Under the pieces are notes generated by a model. The model ran no database searches. It was given only the letters and a program-made list of their open reading frames with translations, and was not told where the DNA came from. A stretch of DNA of 64,000 nt, taken from assembly GCA_031216915.1 (NCBI GenBank), contig CM062297.1, positions 531,610,971 through 531,674,970 of the forward strand, written 5' to 3'. Of the stretch, positions 30,385 to 41,403 are shown piece by piece. The DNA comes from Pictodentalium vernedei (Eukaryota; Mollusca; Scaphopoda; Dentaliida; Dentaliidae). Made by a program: the position numbers and the translations under genes. Within the stretch, counting starts at the first letter, position 1, and each line of letters opens with the position of its first letter.

Positions 30385-32155
30385 GTTTAAACTAAACTAT
30401 GCTAATGTCTTCAGGTAACATCTCTAGATTGGCATGAAGGTTTCGGTATTTTGATTTTGACCCTGGTGGTTCCAGTGGAATCACTTTTATCGTTAGAAAA
30501 TCAGTTTTCATCGAAAAGCTCCTAGGGTATTTAATTCGAAACGCTTAAACTATGCTAATGTGTGCAGGTAACATCTCTAGATGTGCATGAAGGTTTTGGA
30601 ATTTTGATTTTGCCCCCGGTGGTTCCAGTGGAACCATTTTTATCGTTAGAAAATCAGTTTTCATCGATAAGCTCCTAGGGTATTTAATTCAGAACGCTTA
30701 AACTATGCTAATGTGTTCAGGTAACATCTCTAGATGTGCGTGAAGGTTTTGGAATTTTGATTTTGCCCCCGGTGGTTCCTTTTATCGTTAGAAAATCAGT
30801 TTGCATTGAAAGGCTCCTAGGGTATTTAATTCGAAACGTTTAAACTATGCTAATGTCTTCAGGTAACATCTCGAGATTGGCATGAAGGTTTCGGTATTTT
30901 GATTTTACCCCCGGTGGTTCCAGTGGAACTACTTTTATCATTAGAAAATCAGTTTTCATCGAAAGGCTCGTAGGGTATTCAATTTGAAATGTTTAAACTA
31001 TGCTATTGTGTTCAGGTAACATCTCTAGATGTGCATGAAGGTTTCGGTATTTTGATTTTGCCCCCGGTGGTTCCAGTGGAATCACTTTTATCGTTAGAAA
31101 ATCAGTTTTCGAAAAGCTCCTAGGGTATTTAATTCGAAACGCTTAAACTATGCTAATGTGTGCAGGTAACATCTCTAGATGTGCATGAAGGTTTCGGAAT
31201 TTTGATTTTGCCCCCGGTGGTTCCAGTGGAACCATTTTTATCGTTACAACATCAGTTTTCACCGATAAGCTCCTAGGGTATTTAATTCGAAACTATGCTA
31301 ATGTGTTCTGGTAACATCTCTAGATGTGCGTGAAGGTTTCGGAATTTTGATTTTGCCCCCGGTGGTTCCTTTTATAGTTAGAAAATCAGTTTTCATCGAA
31401 AGGCTCCTAGGGTATTTAATTCGAAATGTTCAAACTATGCTAATGTCTTCAGGTAACATCTCTAGATTGGCATGAAGGTTTCGATATTTTGATTTTACCC
31501 CCGTTGGTTCCAGTGGAACCTATTTTACCATTTGAAAATCAGTTTTCATCGAAAGGCTCGTAGGGTATTCAATTCGAAACGCTTAAACTATACTAATGTG
31601 TTCAGGTAACATCTCTAGATGAGCATGAAGGTTTCAGGATTTTTTTTTTGCCCCCTGTGGTTCCAGTGGAACCACTTTTATCGTTAGATAATCAGTTTTC
31701 ATCGAAAGGCTCCTAGGGTTTTTAATTCGAAACGCTTAAACTATGCTAATGTGTTCAGGTAACATCACTAGATGTGCATGAAGGTTTCGGAATTTTGATT
31801 TTGCCCCCGGTGGTTCCAGTGGAACTACTTCTATCGTTGGAAAATCAGTTTTCATCGAAAGGCTCCAAGGGTATTCAATTCGAAACATTGAAACTATGCT
31901 AATGTGTTCATGTAACTTCTCTAGATTTGCATGAAGGTTTCGGAAGTGTGATTTTGCCCTGGTGGTTCCAGTAGAACCACTTTTAGCCTTAGAAAATCAG
32001 TTTTCATCGAAAGGCTCCTAGGGTATTCAATTCGAAACGTTTAAACTATGCTAATGTGTTCAGGTAACATCTCTAGATCTGCATGAAGGTTTCGGAATTT
32101 TGATTTTGCCCCCAGGTGGTTCCAGTGGAACCACTTTTATCGTTAGAAAATCAGT

Positions 32156-32360
32156 ATTTTTATACTGTACCAATGACCCAGACATAGCTGGTGCTAATTC
32201 TTAAAATATAGGGCCAAACACAAATTTTGCCCCCCAATCCCCAAAATTTGCATCTAAAACCAAAGAAAACATGTCCTGAATGGCCCTCCACACTTCACCT
32301 CTACTGCGCATGCGCAGTGTCAAGGACGTTCCGAAATTGGCGCCATTAATCATTCTAAGT
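32156..32360 (-). repeat. DIRS left inverted terminal repeat, copy E
   Basis: Inverted match to 36900-37120. It has the E-specific variant 'CCCAGACATAGCTGG', where D has 'CCCAGACTTAGCTGG', plus 'CTACTGCGCATGCGCAGT' and 'AATTGGCGCCATTAATCATT'. Confidence 0.85.
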
Positions 32361-33239
32361 TTGGCCCTTCATCAGTTAACATCTGACTGATCTTTGTGCT
32401 TGTAAATCTCAGTTTAAATGATGCCAGACACATAAATATTAGTGAAATGGTGATTCTAAGGAGGATAGAGAAGGAGGAGAGGAAAAATGTGTGACAGAAT
32501 ATTATCAGGGCTGTAACTTAAAATTTTTTAATGAAATTATGTTAAGTTACCTATTTTCGAGGCAGCAGCCATTTTGTTGTCATTCTGGTTATTTAGTTAC
32601 ACTGATTTTTCAGTGTTTTCCTCTCTCCCTTTCCTTTAAGTCCCCTCTTGCTATTCTCCCATGCTTTTGGCATAGTTTCTGTAATTATTATTACTAAAAT
32701 TTCTTGGGAGTTTTAGCTGAATAACAGAATGAATTCTGTTCTTTTCCCCATGTTTACGTCTTCACCTACGGGTGGTTAGGCATTGTGTTCTGCATCTACC
32801 ATCTGATGTTCTGCAGTTTCTTCCCTGGAAGTCTCTGTTTTGCATCAGATAGTGTATTTTTGGTAACTGATTCCGGGCCTGGGTGCCTGGAGTCTTATTT
32901 TAGTGTTTTTACACTCTTTGTTTACATTTACAACAGCCCTCTGTGTGAGGGGGGGATTTCTTGAAAATAATATCTTGATGTTATTTTAATCATAACTAGA
33001 TACATTATTATTGTTCGTAAGTGTTGAATAAATTGTTTAAAATATTTTTAAAATTTTTGCCCACACTTAGGCTTGGGATCCATTGGGGCTCAACGTTACT
33101 TTTCAGAAACTTGGGCTGTTCTGAAAAAATATTTTTTCAAAATATTTGATTTCAATTATTTTTTCTATATTAATGGATCATATTATTATTATGTATTTTG
33201 ATTGCCAGGGGTTGGTGCGAGTACCAGGACTTTGTTTTC

Positions 33240-33527
33240 TTTTCACATTGAAAGGATTTTGATCAATTGTAATAAGAGGAAGTCTTCCTCTGACTTTTAT
33301 AATCATTCTATATGTGGTCAGTGTACTCGCATTAACTCCTGTTCTGTATCGTATGATTTCGATGACAACATGGGAAGCGTATGTCACGGTATGTTAGTGG
33401 GGAATTGGACACTCCGGTCCTTTCCCCGCAGGGTCACTCTACTTTATCAATTTCTATTTCAGACGACCAAGATTAGGGTGATGTATCTGTGATGTCTTCC
33501 AACAGTGTGCCTCCGTCGTCACAATTA
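33240..33527 (+). pseudogene. DIRS gag N-terminal remnant (copy E)
   Basis: Matches the start of the D gag ('CNKRKSSSDF', 'ICGQCTRINSCSV' against 'CNRKKSSSDF', 'INCSQCSRINPCPV'). The start codon equivalent is mutated (ATTGAAAGG for ATGAAAGG) and one indel shifts the frame. It ends at 'TCGTCACAATTAA', where homology to gag stops abruptly and foreign sequence begins. Confidence 0.75.
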
Positions 33528-34157
33528 ATGAAGGGCTACTCTACCTCGACCACCCTCGACTCATTAATGACCCCCTGTAGTAGCCAACTACCATGGTCGC
33601 AAGTTACTCTACCTGAGGGAGACTGGCCTCTCGACCCAGACTCGAACCACACGCATGACAATGCTACCAATAATACCGTTTCACCTGCTACAAACATACA
33701 ATCGGCACCAATTAACAACGCACCAGCTCCACCTAGCCCATTGATACACGATGGGCCTACCCATACGTTCACTGACCTCAGGCCTAGGGACCTAAGCGGT
33801 CCCCTAGGTTCCACATCCGACCTCCCACTGTCGGAATATGGGCTCACGTCTACCACTGAGACCAGCGGTCAGCATACCACCTCCTCCACGGAGAGTTTAC
33901 AGTTTTCCTATGCTTCCCCTGGTGATCCGGGGATCCGGTCCAGTCCTATTGGACCAACAGCGGGCCTACCTGCTTTATCAACATCCGGTTCTGACGGTGT
34001 TACTCACCCTCCAACCATAAACGGACCTGCTTTGTCCACTATCAACCGGGCATATAAAACACCTATTATACCTACCATTCCAGGGCCTACCCTGAGCTAT
34101 ACCAGAGACGGCATATTGCGGAATTTAGCCAGAATTCTCGAGGCTGAACGGCCCTGA
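33492..34157 (+). CDS. Chimeric ORF: 12 gag codons fused to a Ser/Thr/Pro-rich segment
   Basis: 221 codons from ATG 33492. The first dozen residues ('MSSNSVPPSSQL') are DIRS gag in its native frame; the rest is unrelated, rich in Ser, Thr, Pro and Asn with no recognised domain ('NNAPAPPSPLIHDGP', 'RPRDLSGPLGSTSDL'). Codon and base use is C- and A-rich, unlike the DIRS parts. Its 3' end overlaps the start of a second open frame (34148-34600) that has an RT-like upstream motif, so it may be the first ORF of a captured Penelope-like element. Whether it is expressed is unknown. Confidence 0.45.
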   Translation: MSSNSVPPSSQLMKGYSTSTTLDSLMTPCSSQLPWSQVTLPEGDWPLDPDSNHTHDNATNNTVSPATNIQSAPINNAPAPPSPLIHDGPTHTFTDLRPRDLSGPLGSTSDLPLSEYGLTSTTETSGQHTTSSTESLQFSYASPGDPGIRSSPIGPTAGLPALSTSGSDGVTHPPTINGPALSTINRAYKTPIIPTIPGPTLSYTRDGILRNLARILEAERP

Positions 34158-34985
34158 CTAGGCCATTACGCTCAACCAGTGATGTTTACTCCCCTACGGA
34201 CCACCGTAGGCCTAAGAGTTATTGTCGTACGCGCAGTTTCCGCGCGGCCTCTCGTGTTAAACATAACCAGAATCAGCGTACACGACGTCGAATGAAACAA
34301 CACTCTATCCTAACCGCTCACGCTGAGACGGCTAGCAAACACATCACCAACCTATCGAGTTACACCCTCAATAAACCTGAGATGATTGTACTCGGCAAGG
34401 GACTGAAATTTATACCAACGCCTCCTAAACCTACCAAATCCTTTTTTAATAAGGATATCCAATTGCTTCTAAATAGAATGCGATTGCGAGTTATACATGC
34501 TGACCAACAGCAGCGGTTCATTAACCCCTTCCACCAGAAGTCCACTGTGTGGGAACCGCACCCCTGCGCAACGCCGGAGGCGCAACACAGGAGGCTTTAG
34601 TTCCAATCCTGAGCCCGTACCCCAGGGCCCACCTATAGTCCATATACGGTGACTACATATCGATAGCCTTATCCCGCTCTCATAAACACGGGATATATGT
34701 GACTTTACGCAACCGGGTGCCTAACTACACCCCCTCCCCCCAAATGGGGATGCCAGCCGTGTATAACAATGGTATGATGAACATGACACCTTATGTGTGC
34801 TCTCTTGACACAAAATGATTGTGCTCTCTACGAATCCAGCTCACACTACCAAGTAACAATGCCCCCCCCCCCCCCCCCCACCACGGGGCTGGGCGTATAA
34901 GGATGGGCTACCATGGCCCTCCCCATCTCGCACCGCTGTTAGATGACCACACCCGAAGCTTGAGGGCGAACCTAGTGGCTACTAT
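33528..34985 (+). other. Foreign segment replacing the centre of DIRS E
   Basis: About 1.46 kb without similarity to any other DIRS copy here. It sits between gag codon about 105 and the end of RNase H (resuming at 34986 with a match to A near 2128). Composition is clearly more C-rich. It contains the two ORFs described here, then about 380 bases (34601-34985) with no clear coding frame and a run of 18 C at 34862-34879. Confidence 0.7.
34148..34600 (+). pseudogene. Penelope-like element fragment (N-terminal part of RT ORF)
   Basis: An open frame of about 150 codons (first ATG 34292). It has a basic stretch ('RTRSFRAASRVKHNQNQR') followed by 'NLSSYTLNKPEMIVLGKGL', 'KFIPTPPKP' and 'NPFHQKSTVWEP'. 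The series NLS...L...LxxGLxFxPTP...F..KS.W.P is the conserved block in front of the RT of Penelope-like and related elements. The frame stops before any RT catalytic motif, so it is a fragment. The family call is from motif memory only. Confidence 0.5.
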
Positions 34986-36162
34986 GTCCCCCCACTATAA
35001 TACATTTCTGTTGATAGCATCTCTGTCTTCACAGAGACCGTGGGTAAATTTACTCTGATGTCTACTGTGGGACTTAACGCGAAATCTTCCTCAATGAGAG
35101 GATCTTTTTTCGCTGGGTAAAATTGTGTCATCTTTATCACAACCCGCAAGGTCGCAACCTTCATGTATTCCGTTGTGTGGTCCGTATTGCATTGTAAGCA
35201 TTGTACTGGACGAGCTTTGGACGCGATTTCTTACTATAGGAGATCCTCTTCTTCGCTATTCTATGCGGCTAAAGTGGAGGCTCTTCCGTCGTTGGTGTAG
35301 GGATCACTATGTTCATATTGTTGATCCCTCCAAACTACTCATTGCAACTTTTTAGTATACTTGTTTGACAAGATCTACTGCAGCCTGTTATTATTAAGGT
35401 TATAGGTTTATGTTACCTCATACCTATGCACTCTATGATAGTTTACAATTGAGTCTTATGTCTCTTTATCTAAGTCAGTAACTTTTTGATAAATAGACTT
35501 AGAATCATTAGATTAAATTCCTATATGGAATTTAACTTCGGTTCTCATTTAGCTAAGTAATCAATTGAGCCTCTGGAAACAGTAGTTTTCAAATTCTGAC
35601 CTTTTAGACAGTAATTCTGTTGGCTTCTCTTTTACTGAAGAGTCAGTGAGTTTCATGCACTATCGGTGGATGATTTTCACTTTCGTAGTTTCGGAATCAC
35701 TACTTCCTTTACTATTTAGGTTGGATTTTTGCATAAGAGTTAGGCTCCTAATATCCGGAACCTATTGTTATTAAGGTCCTTCCGTCTTCGTACTGGCATA
35801 GGCCTTTACTCTGTCCGGTTAGAGTTCATGTATTTATAAACAGATATCTGTTTATTACTACGGGCGTAAACTTCTTCTGTCTTTGAACGCTCCATTCTAT
35901 TGCTAATGGATTCAATTAACTATCGATACTGCTTATCGTATATCTTTGACTCAGCAGTTGTGTTTGAGATTTCGGCTCATGAAGTAAGAGTTCTTCTACA
36001 TCTTGGGCTTACATTAATAGTGTCGCTATTATAGATTTTTGAAGGCTGCTCATTGCGCTCAGCCATCCACATTCATGAATTTTTATCTCAGAAATATTGA
36101 GTCCATTTCTGGAGGCCTCTTTTGTTAGGTCTATTATCTACTGCTCAGAATGTCATTCACTT
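34986..36162 (+). pseudogene. Degenerate DIRS RNase H tail and tyrosine recombinase (copy E)
   Basis: Follows copy A from about 2128 to 3340 at nucleotide level ('GTTGATAGCATCTCTGTC', 'TTCCGTCGTTGGTGTAGGGA', 'CAGAATGTC' at the end), with many stops and indels. Recombinase boxes are damaged: the equivalent of 'HEVRA' is recognisable near 35978-35992, but the frame is lost around it. It can make no functional protein. Confidence 0.8.
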
Positions 36163-36755
36163 AACAGTTGCTACTATAGCTAGGTAGGCTGTCTGTTTCG
36201 GCAGTAACTCCGTTCTGCTGCCCTCTTCGCTCTGGGCTATTTGACCCAGGGCAAGAAAAAGGGGGGGGGGGGGGGGGAGGGTGTTCCCTTGGGTCACCTG
36301 TTTTACTATGAAAACAAGGGTATACCTCCTCCGGAGTTAGTAATTCTGAGCTGTTATTGGAATGGTTGTTAGTGAGAAGTTTATGTTTTAAAAATTCATT
36401 CAAGTCTTAGTTTTTAAAGTATAGCTTTTGAATATAGCACGTGTCAACGGACATGATTATGCAATCCTCAGACACTTTTAAGGAGTATAAAGAGTCTCTA
36501 TTCTCTAGACTTACTTTATTTATTGGCTTACTTTAAAAATTATTAGTATAAGGATTATACTAGATATTAATAGAGAACATGGATGTATGATGCTCAATTT
36601 TGGAAGGTGTTGTATCTTTCTAATTTATCATAAATAAGAAAGATACATGTAAGGCCTAATACTTCTTTTTCCCTAGAGGGGATGACTCTATTTTATATTA
36701 TTGAGCGTATTCCATCTTGCTCTATGTCCTTGGCCCTCCAGCCTTTTTACTATTC
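36163..36755 (+). other. DIRS E 3' untranslated region
   Basis: Same layout as 3341-3942: stem GCTCTGGG (36229-36236) with CCCAGGGC (36245-36252), then 17 G (36261-36277). The antisense ORF across it is a shadow of the repeat. Confidence 0.65.
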
Positions 36756-37145
36756 AGCTATGTCTGGGTCATTGGTACAGTATAAAAATGTTAAAAAATT
36801 TATTGTAATTTATATATTTTTTATACTTACCAATGACCCAGACGGGAATGGCCCTCCCAGGAGTTGGGAACTCTTACCTCCCCGCTGAGTACATAGTGCT
36901 TACCAGGCACTGGTTATTAGAATGATTAATGGCGCCAATTTCGGAATGTCCTTGACACTGCGCATGTGCAGTAGAGGTGAAGTGTGGAGGGCCATTCAGG
37001 ACATGTTTTCTTTGGTTTTAGATGCAAATTTTGGGGATTGGGGGGCAAAATTTGTGTTTGGCCCTATATTTTAAGAGTTAGCACCAGCTATGTCTGGGTC
37101 ATTGGTAAGTATAAAAAATATATAAATTACTATAAATTTTTTAAC
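36756..37145 (+). repeat. DIRS ICR and right terminal repeat, copy E
   Basis: ICR at 36756-36843 and terminal repeat to 37145. The ICR and both termini of E carry the same variant ('GCTATGTCTGGG'), which A and D lack. The right end keeps the splice-donor-like TTGGTAAGTAT. The central palindrome is changed to CTGCGCATGTGCAG here. Confidence 0.85.
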
Positions 37146-39970
37146 TTTCATCGAAAGGCTCCTAGGGTATTTAACGTGAAATGTTGAAACTATGCTAATG
37201 TGTTCAGGTAACATCTCTAGATTTGCATGAAGGTTTCGGAATTTTGATTTTGCCCCCAGGTGGTTCCAGTGGAACCACTTTTATCGTTAGAAAATCAGTT
37301 TTCAACGAAAGGCTCCTAGTGTATTTAATTCGAAACGTTGAAACTATGCTAATGTGTTCAGGTAACATCTCTAGATTTGCATGAAGGTTTCGGAAGTGTG
37401 ATTTTGCCCCGGTGGTTCCAGAGGAACCACTTTTAGCTTTAGAAAATCAGTTTTCATCGAAAGGCTCCTAGAGTATTCAATTTGAAATGTTTAAACTATG
37501 CTAATGTGTTCAGGTAACATCTCTAGGTCTGCATGAAGGTTTCGGAATTTTGATTTTGCCCCCAGGTGGTTCCAGTGGAACCACTTTTATCGTTAGAAAA
37601 TCAGTTTTCATTGAAAGGCTCCTAGGGTATTCAATTCGAAATGTTTAAACTATGCTAATGTGTTCAGGTAACATCTCTAGATGTGCATGAAGGTTTCGGA
37701 ATTTTGAATTTGCCTCAGGTGGTTCCAGTGGAACCACTTTTATCGGTAGAAAATCAGTTTTCATCGAAAGGCTCCTTGGGTATTTAATTCAAAACGTTTA
37801 AACTATGCTAATGTGTTCAGGTAACATCTCTAGATGTGCATGAACGTTTGGGAATTTTGATTCGGCCCCCCCCCCCCCCCTCCAGTGGTTCCAGTGGAAC
37901 CACTTTTATTGTTAGAAAATCAGTTTTCATCCAAAGGCTCCTAGGGTTTTCAATTCGAAACGTTAAACTATTCTAATGTGTTCAGGTAACATGTCTAGAT
38001 GTGCATGAAGGTTTCGGAATTTTGATTTTGCCCCAGGTGGTTCCAGTGGAACCACTTTTATCGTTAGAAAATCAGTTTTCAACGAAAGGCTCCTAGTGTA
38101 TTTAATTCGAAACGTTGAAACTATGCTAATGTGTTCAGGTAACATCTCTAGATGTGCATGAAGGTTTTGAAAGTTTGATTTTCCCCGGTGGTTTCTGTGG
38201 AACCACTTTTATCGTTAGAAAATCAGTTTTCATCGAAAGGCTCCTAGGGTATTCAATTCAAAACGTTTAAACTATGCTAATGTGTTCAGGTAACATCTCT
38301 AGATTTGCATGAAGGTTTTGGAATTTTGATATATCCCCCGGTGGCTCCAGTGGAACCACTTTTCTTGTTAGAAAATCAGTTTTCATCGAAAGGCGCCTAG
38401 GGTATTTAATTCGAAACATTTAAACTATGCTAATGTGTTCAGGTAATATCTCTAGATGTGTATGAAGATTTCGGAATTTTGATTTTGCCCCCGGTAGTTG
38501 CAGTGGAACCACTTTTATCGTTAGAAAATCAGTTTTCATCGAAAGGCTCCTAGGGTATTCAATTCGAAACGTTTAAACTATGCTAATGTGTTCAGGTAAC
38601 ATCTCTAGATGTGCATGAAGGTTTCGGAATTTTGATTTTGCCCCCTGTGATTCCTGTGGAACCACTTTTATCGGTAGAAAATCAGTTTTCATCGAAAGGC
38701 ACCTAGGGTATTTAATTCAAAATGTTTAAACTATGCTAATGTGTTCAGGCAGCATCTCTAGATGTGCATGAAGGTTTCGGTATTTTGATTTTGCCCCCGG
38801 TGGTTCCAGTGGAGCCACTTTTATCGTTAGAAAATCAGTTTTCATCGAAAGGCTCCTAGGGTATTCAATTCGAAACGTTTAAACTATGCTAATGTGTTCT
38901 GGTAACATCTCTAGATGTGCATGAAGGTTTCGGAATTTTGATTTTGCCCCCTGTGGTTCCTGTGGAACCACTTTTATCGGTAGAAAATCAGTTTTCATCG
39001 AAAGGCACCTAGGGTATTTAATTCAAAATGTTTAAACTATGCTAATGTGTTCAGGCAGCATCTCTAGATGTGCATGAAGGTTTCGGTATTTTGATTTTGC
39101 CCCCGGTGGTTCCAGTGGAGCCACTTTTATCGTCAGAAAATCAGTTTTCATCGAAAGGCTCCTAGGGTATTCAATTCGAAACGTTTAAACTATGCTAATG
39201 TGTTCACGTAACATCTCTAGATGTGCATGAACGATTCCGAATTTTGATTCGGCCCCCGGTGGTTCCAGTGGAACCACTTTTATCGTTAGAAAATCAGTTT
39301 TCATCGAAAGGCTCCTAGGGTATTCAATTCGAAATGTTTAAACTATGCTAATGTGTTCAGGTAACATCTCTAGACGTGCATGAAGGTTTCGGAATTTTGA
39401 TTTTGCCCCAGGTGGTTCCAGTGGAACCACTTTTATCGTTAGAAAATCAGTTTTCAACGAAAGGCTCCTAGTGTATTCAATTCGAAACGTTTAAACTATG
39501 GCAATGTGTTCAGGTAACATCTCTAGATGAGCATGAAGGTTTTGGAATTTTGTTTTGGTCCCCGGTGGTTCCTGTGGAACCACTTTTATTGTTAGAAAGT
39601 CAGTTTTCATCGAAAAGCTCCTAGGGTATTTAATTCGAAACATTTAAACTATGCTAATGTGTTCAGATAACATCTCTAGATGTGCATGAAGGTTTCGGAA
39701 TTTTGATTTTGCCCTCGGTGGTTCGAGTGGAACCACTTTTATCATTAGAAAATCAGTTTTAATCGAAAGGCTCCTAGGGTATTTAATTTGAAACGTTAAA
39801 ACTATGCTAAGGTGTTCAGGTAACATTTCTAGATCTGCATGAAGGTTTTGCAATTTTGATTTTGCCCCTCGGTGGTTCCAGTGGAACCACTTTTATCGTT
39901 TGAAAATCAGTTTTCATCGGAAGGCTCCTTTGGTATTAATTCGAAACTTTAAGACTATGCTAAAGTGTTA
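37146..39970. repeat. Satellite array, right block
   Basis: Continuation of the same 153-bp monomers after DIRS E. It shows an internal near-repeat of two monomers (about 38550-38870 and 38870-39180). It fades near 39970 ('ACTATGCTAAAGTGTT') into decayed DIRS RT sequence. Confidence 0.93.
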
Positions 39971-40024
39971 ATAAGGAAATGCGGGGATACACCATTGTGT
40001 GCTTTGCACACAAATAACTCGATC

Positions 40025-41400
40025 TAGTTGTTCTTGTTCCAAAGCCAGACGGCTCGTTCTGATCAGTTATAGACTTGAGCTACATAATCAAATTGATTAT
40101 TGCTTCAAAGTTTTGCATGAACCTATCCGGTCGGTAAGAGCGAGCCTCCAAGTGATCAATTTTGTGGCAAGCATAGACCTAAGACGTGTTCTTCACGTCT
40201 TCGTCCTTCTGGTATACAGAAGTATTTTCGTTTTGCCGTACAGGGGAGGTTTACCACTCCAGAGTGATGTATTTAAGTCTGAATCTGGGCCCTTCACTCG
40301 AATAATGAACTCGATCATGTCTTCTTTCCAATCTCATTCGGCAGTGATAACGTCACCTTATCTGGAGGATATTTTTCTAGATACGGCGACGAAAGTATGC
40401 TTCAGAACAGTCTGTTTCTGTTATTCCGATGTCTAGGTGTCTTTGTATACAAAAGAAGTTGGATTTCACTCCGTCAATGTCCTTCATTCTTTATACCCCC
40501 ACAAAATGAAGTTTAAGGGGGGTATATAGGAGTCAACTTGTCCGTCTGTCATCATCGTCGTCAGTCCATTGCACTTGTAAACTTGTGGGGCAAACTGCTT
40601 CCACAGTTTTAGCCGCATTTTCATGAAACTTCACAAAAATGATCAACATGAAGAGGGGAAGTGCATGACATAATTTCTTTCCCGCTCGGTTTCAAGATGG
40701 CCTACCTGTGGCCATATTGGATTTTATTTTTACTTACAAAAATTGAATGCTCCTTTTCAGTCACCCACACTAGGAGGTATGCTGCAGTGGGGGTATACCG
40801 GGTGACAGACCATCTCTAGTTTGGGAAAGAGTTCCGAGATTCTTTGAAATCTGGTCCGTCTTCCCATAACCAGGGCTAAGCTGGTCAAGTATTATGCGCA
40901 TGTTCTCCTAAATTCTCTTACAGTATTAGCAAGGGAGTTTATGAGATTGATGAGACTGTGCGGAGCGACTGCAGAGCTGATTCCATTAAGTCGATTTCAC
41001 ATGCAGCCTCTCCAGTTTTTCTTCATCAGAACTGGAGAGTCAAATGCATTCACTCTTAAGTCAGCTTGTTTTTACGGTCCTAGTTAAACAAAGGAATTAG
41101 TTTTGGGCGGACCTTCAGTTGTTGATTCAGTGAGTTCCTCTTCAATTACCAGGTCTGGTCTTCACTTTTATGGCAGATGCCAGTATATCAGGTTGCAGTG
41201 CCTCCCTGATTCCTGCAGATCTGTGTGTTGGGGTCTTTGGGACTCTTGGTTCCTGAAGAAGCACATAGCATCATACAGATGTTGTCTATTTGGCTAGCCC
41301 TTAAGCTTGGATAGTTCACGTAGGGAATGTCCATGTTCAAATTTATCGGTCAATTCCACAGTAGTGGCTTACCTCTGGAATCAGGGCGGTACTCATTCCT
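40025..41400 (+). pseudogene. Broken DIRS RT-RNase H (copy C)
   Basis: Recognisable pieces include 'RSVRASLQV', 'ASIDLRRVLHVF', and the palm region 'SPYLEDIF', where the second catalytic Asp position has changed (YLED for YLDD). RNase H pieces such as 'TDAS'-equivalent 'MADASIS' and 'GTHSF' follow in shifted frames. Frame changes, an insertion and a large C-terminal deletion make it non-functional. Confidence 0.75.
40491..40820. mobile_element. Short non-autonomous element with TATACCCCC/GGGGGTATA ends
   Basis: Inserted in the RT remnant of C. The left end is 'TTATACCCCCACAAAATGAA' with an immediate inverted partner 'GGGGGGTATATAGG'. The right side has 'GGGGGTATACC' (about 40789-40799) and ends 'CATCTCTAGT|TTGGG', a CTRRT-type terminus as in Helitrons and Helentrons. 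The interior includes 'TTCAAGATGGCC'. It has no coding capacity. Confidence 0.6.
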
Positions 41401-41403
41401 TTC

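Larger units (their letters stand above)
25290..30770. repeat. Higher-order tandem duplication of about 2.74 kb inside the satellite
   Basis: Positions 25290-28034 and 28035-30770 are almost the same sequence in direct orientation, including monomer-specific variants and a unique 120-bp insertion. The offset is 2745 bp before and 2736 bp after a poly-C tract that differs in length (near 26186 and 28931). A few single-base differences exist (for example near 25977 against 28690). Either a recent unequal exchange or an assembly duplication. Confidence 0.85.
24131..32155. repeat. Satellite array, about 153-bp monomer, left block
   Basis: Head-to-tail monomers of about 153 bp, starting for example with 'TTTAAACTATGCTAATGTG', then 'CAGGTAACATCTCTAGATGT', 'GGTGGTTCCAGTGGAACCAC', 'CGTTAGAAAATCAGTTTTC' and 'AAAGGCTCCTAGGGTATT'. 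Every monomer carries two small inverted repeats: ACATCT-CT-AGATGT and GTGGTTCC-AGT-GGAACCAC. Variants include loss of the second arm ('GGTGGTTCCTTTTATCG') and poly-C expansions near 26186 and 28931. No coding frame is credible: short antisense ORFs at 26611-26886 and 29347-29622 are identical because of the duplication noted below. Confidence 0.95.
32156..37145 (+). mobile_element. Chimeric DIRS element E inserted in the satellite
   Basis: Both ends are present: the left terminus ATTTTTATACTGTACC at 32156 and the right terminus TTTTTTAAC at 37145. The flanks 'AAAATCAGT' (left) and 'TTTCATCG' (right) rejoin to an uninterrupted satellite monomer, so the insertion is clean with no target duplication, as expected for tyrosine-recombinase integration. 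Inside are the left terminal repeat, leader (about 32360-33240), a gag N-terminal remnant, a foreign segment (33528-34985), RT tail and recombinase remnants (34986-36162), 3' region, ICR and right terminal repeat. It cannot code for its own replication, so any mobility would depend on other copies. Confidence 0.88.

Noticed and set aside
24131-39970. CRISPR-like reading of the regular repeats
   Set aside because: The units are head-to-tail 153-bp satellite monomers without unique spacers, in a eukaryotic context.
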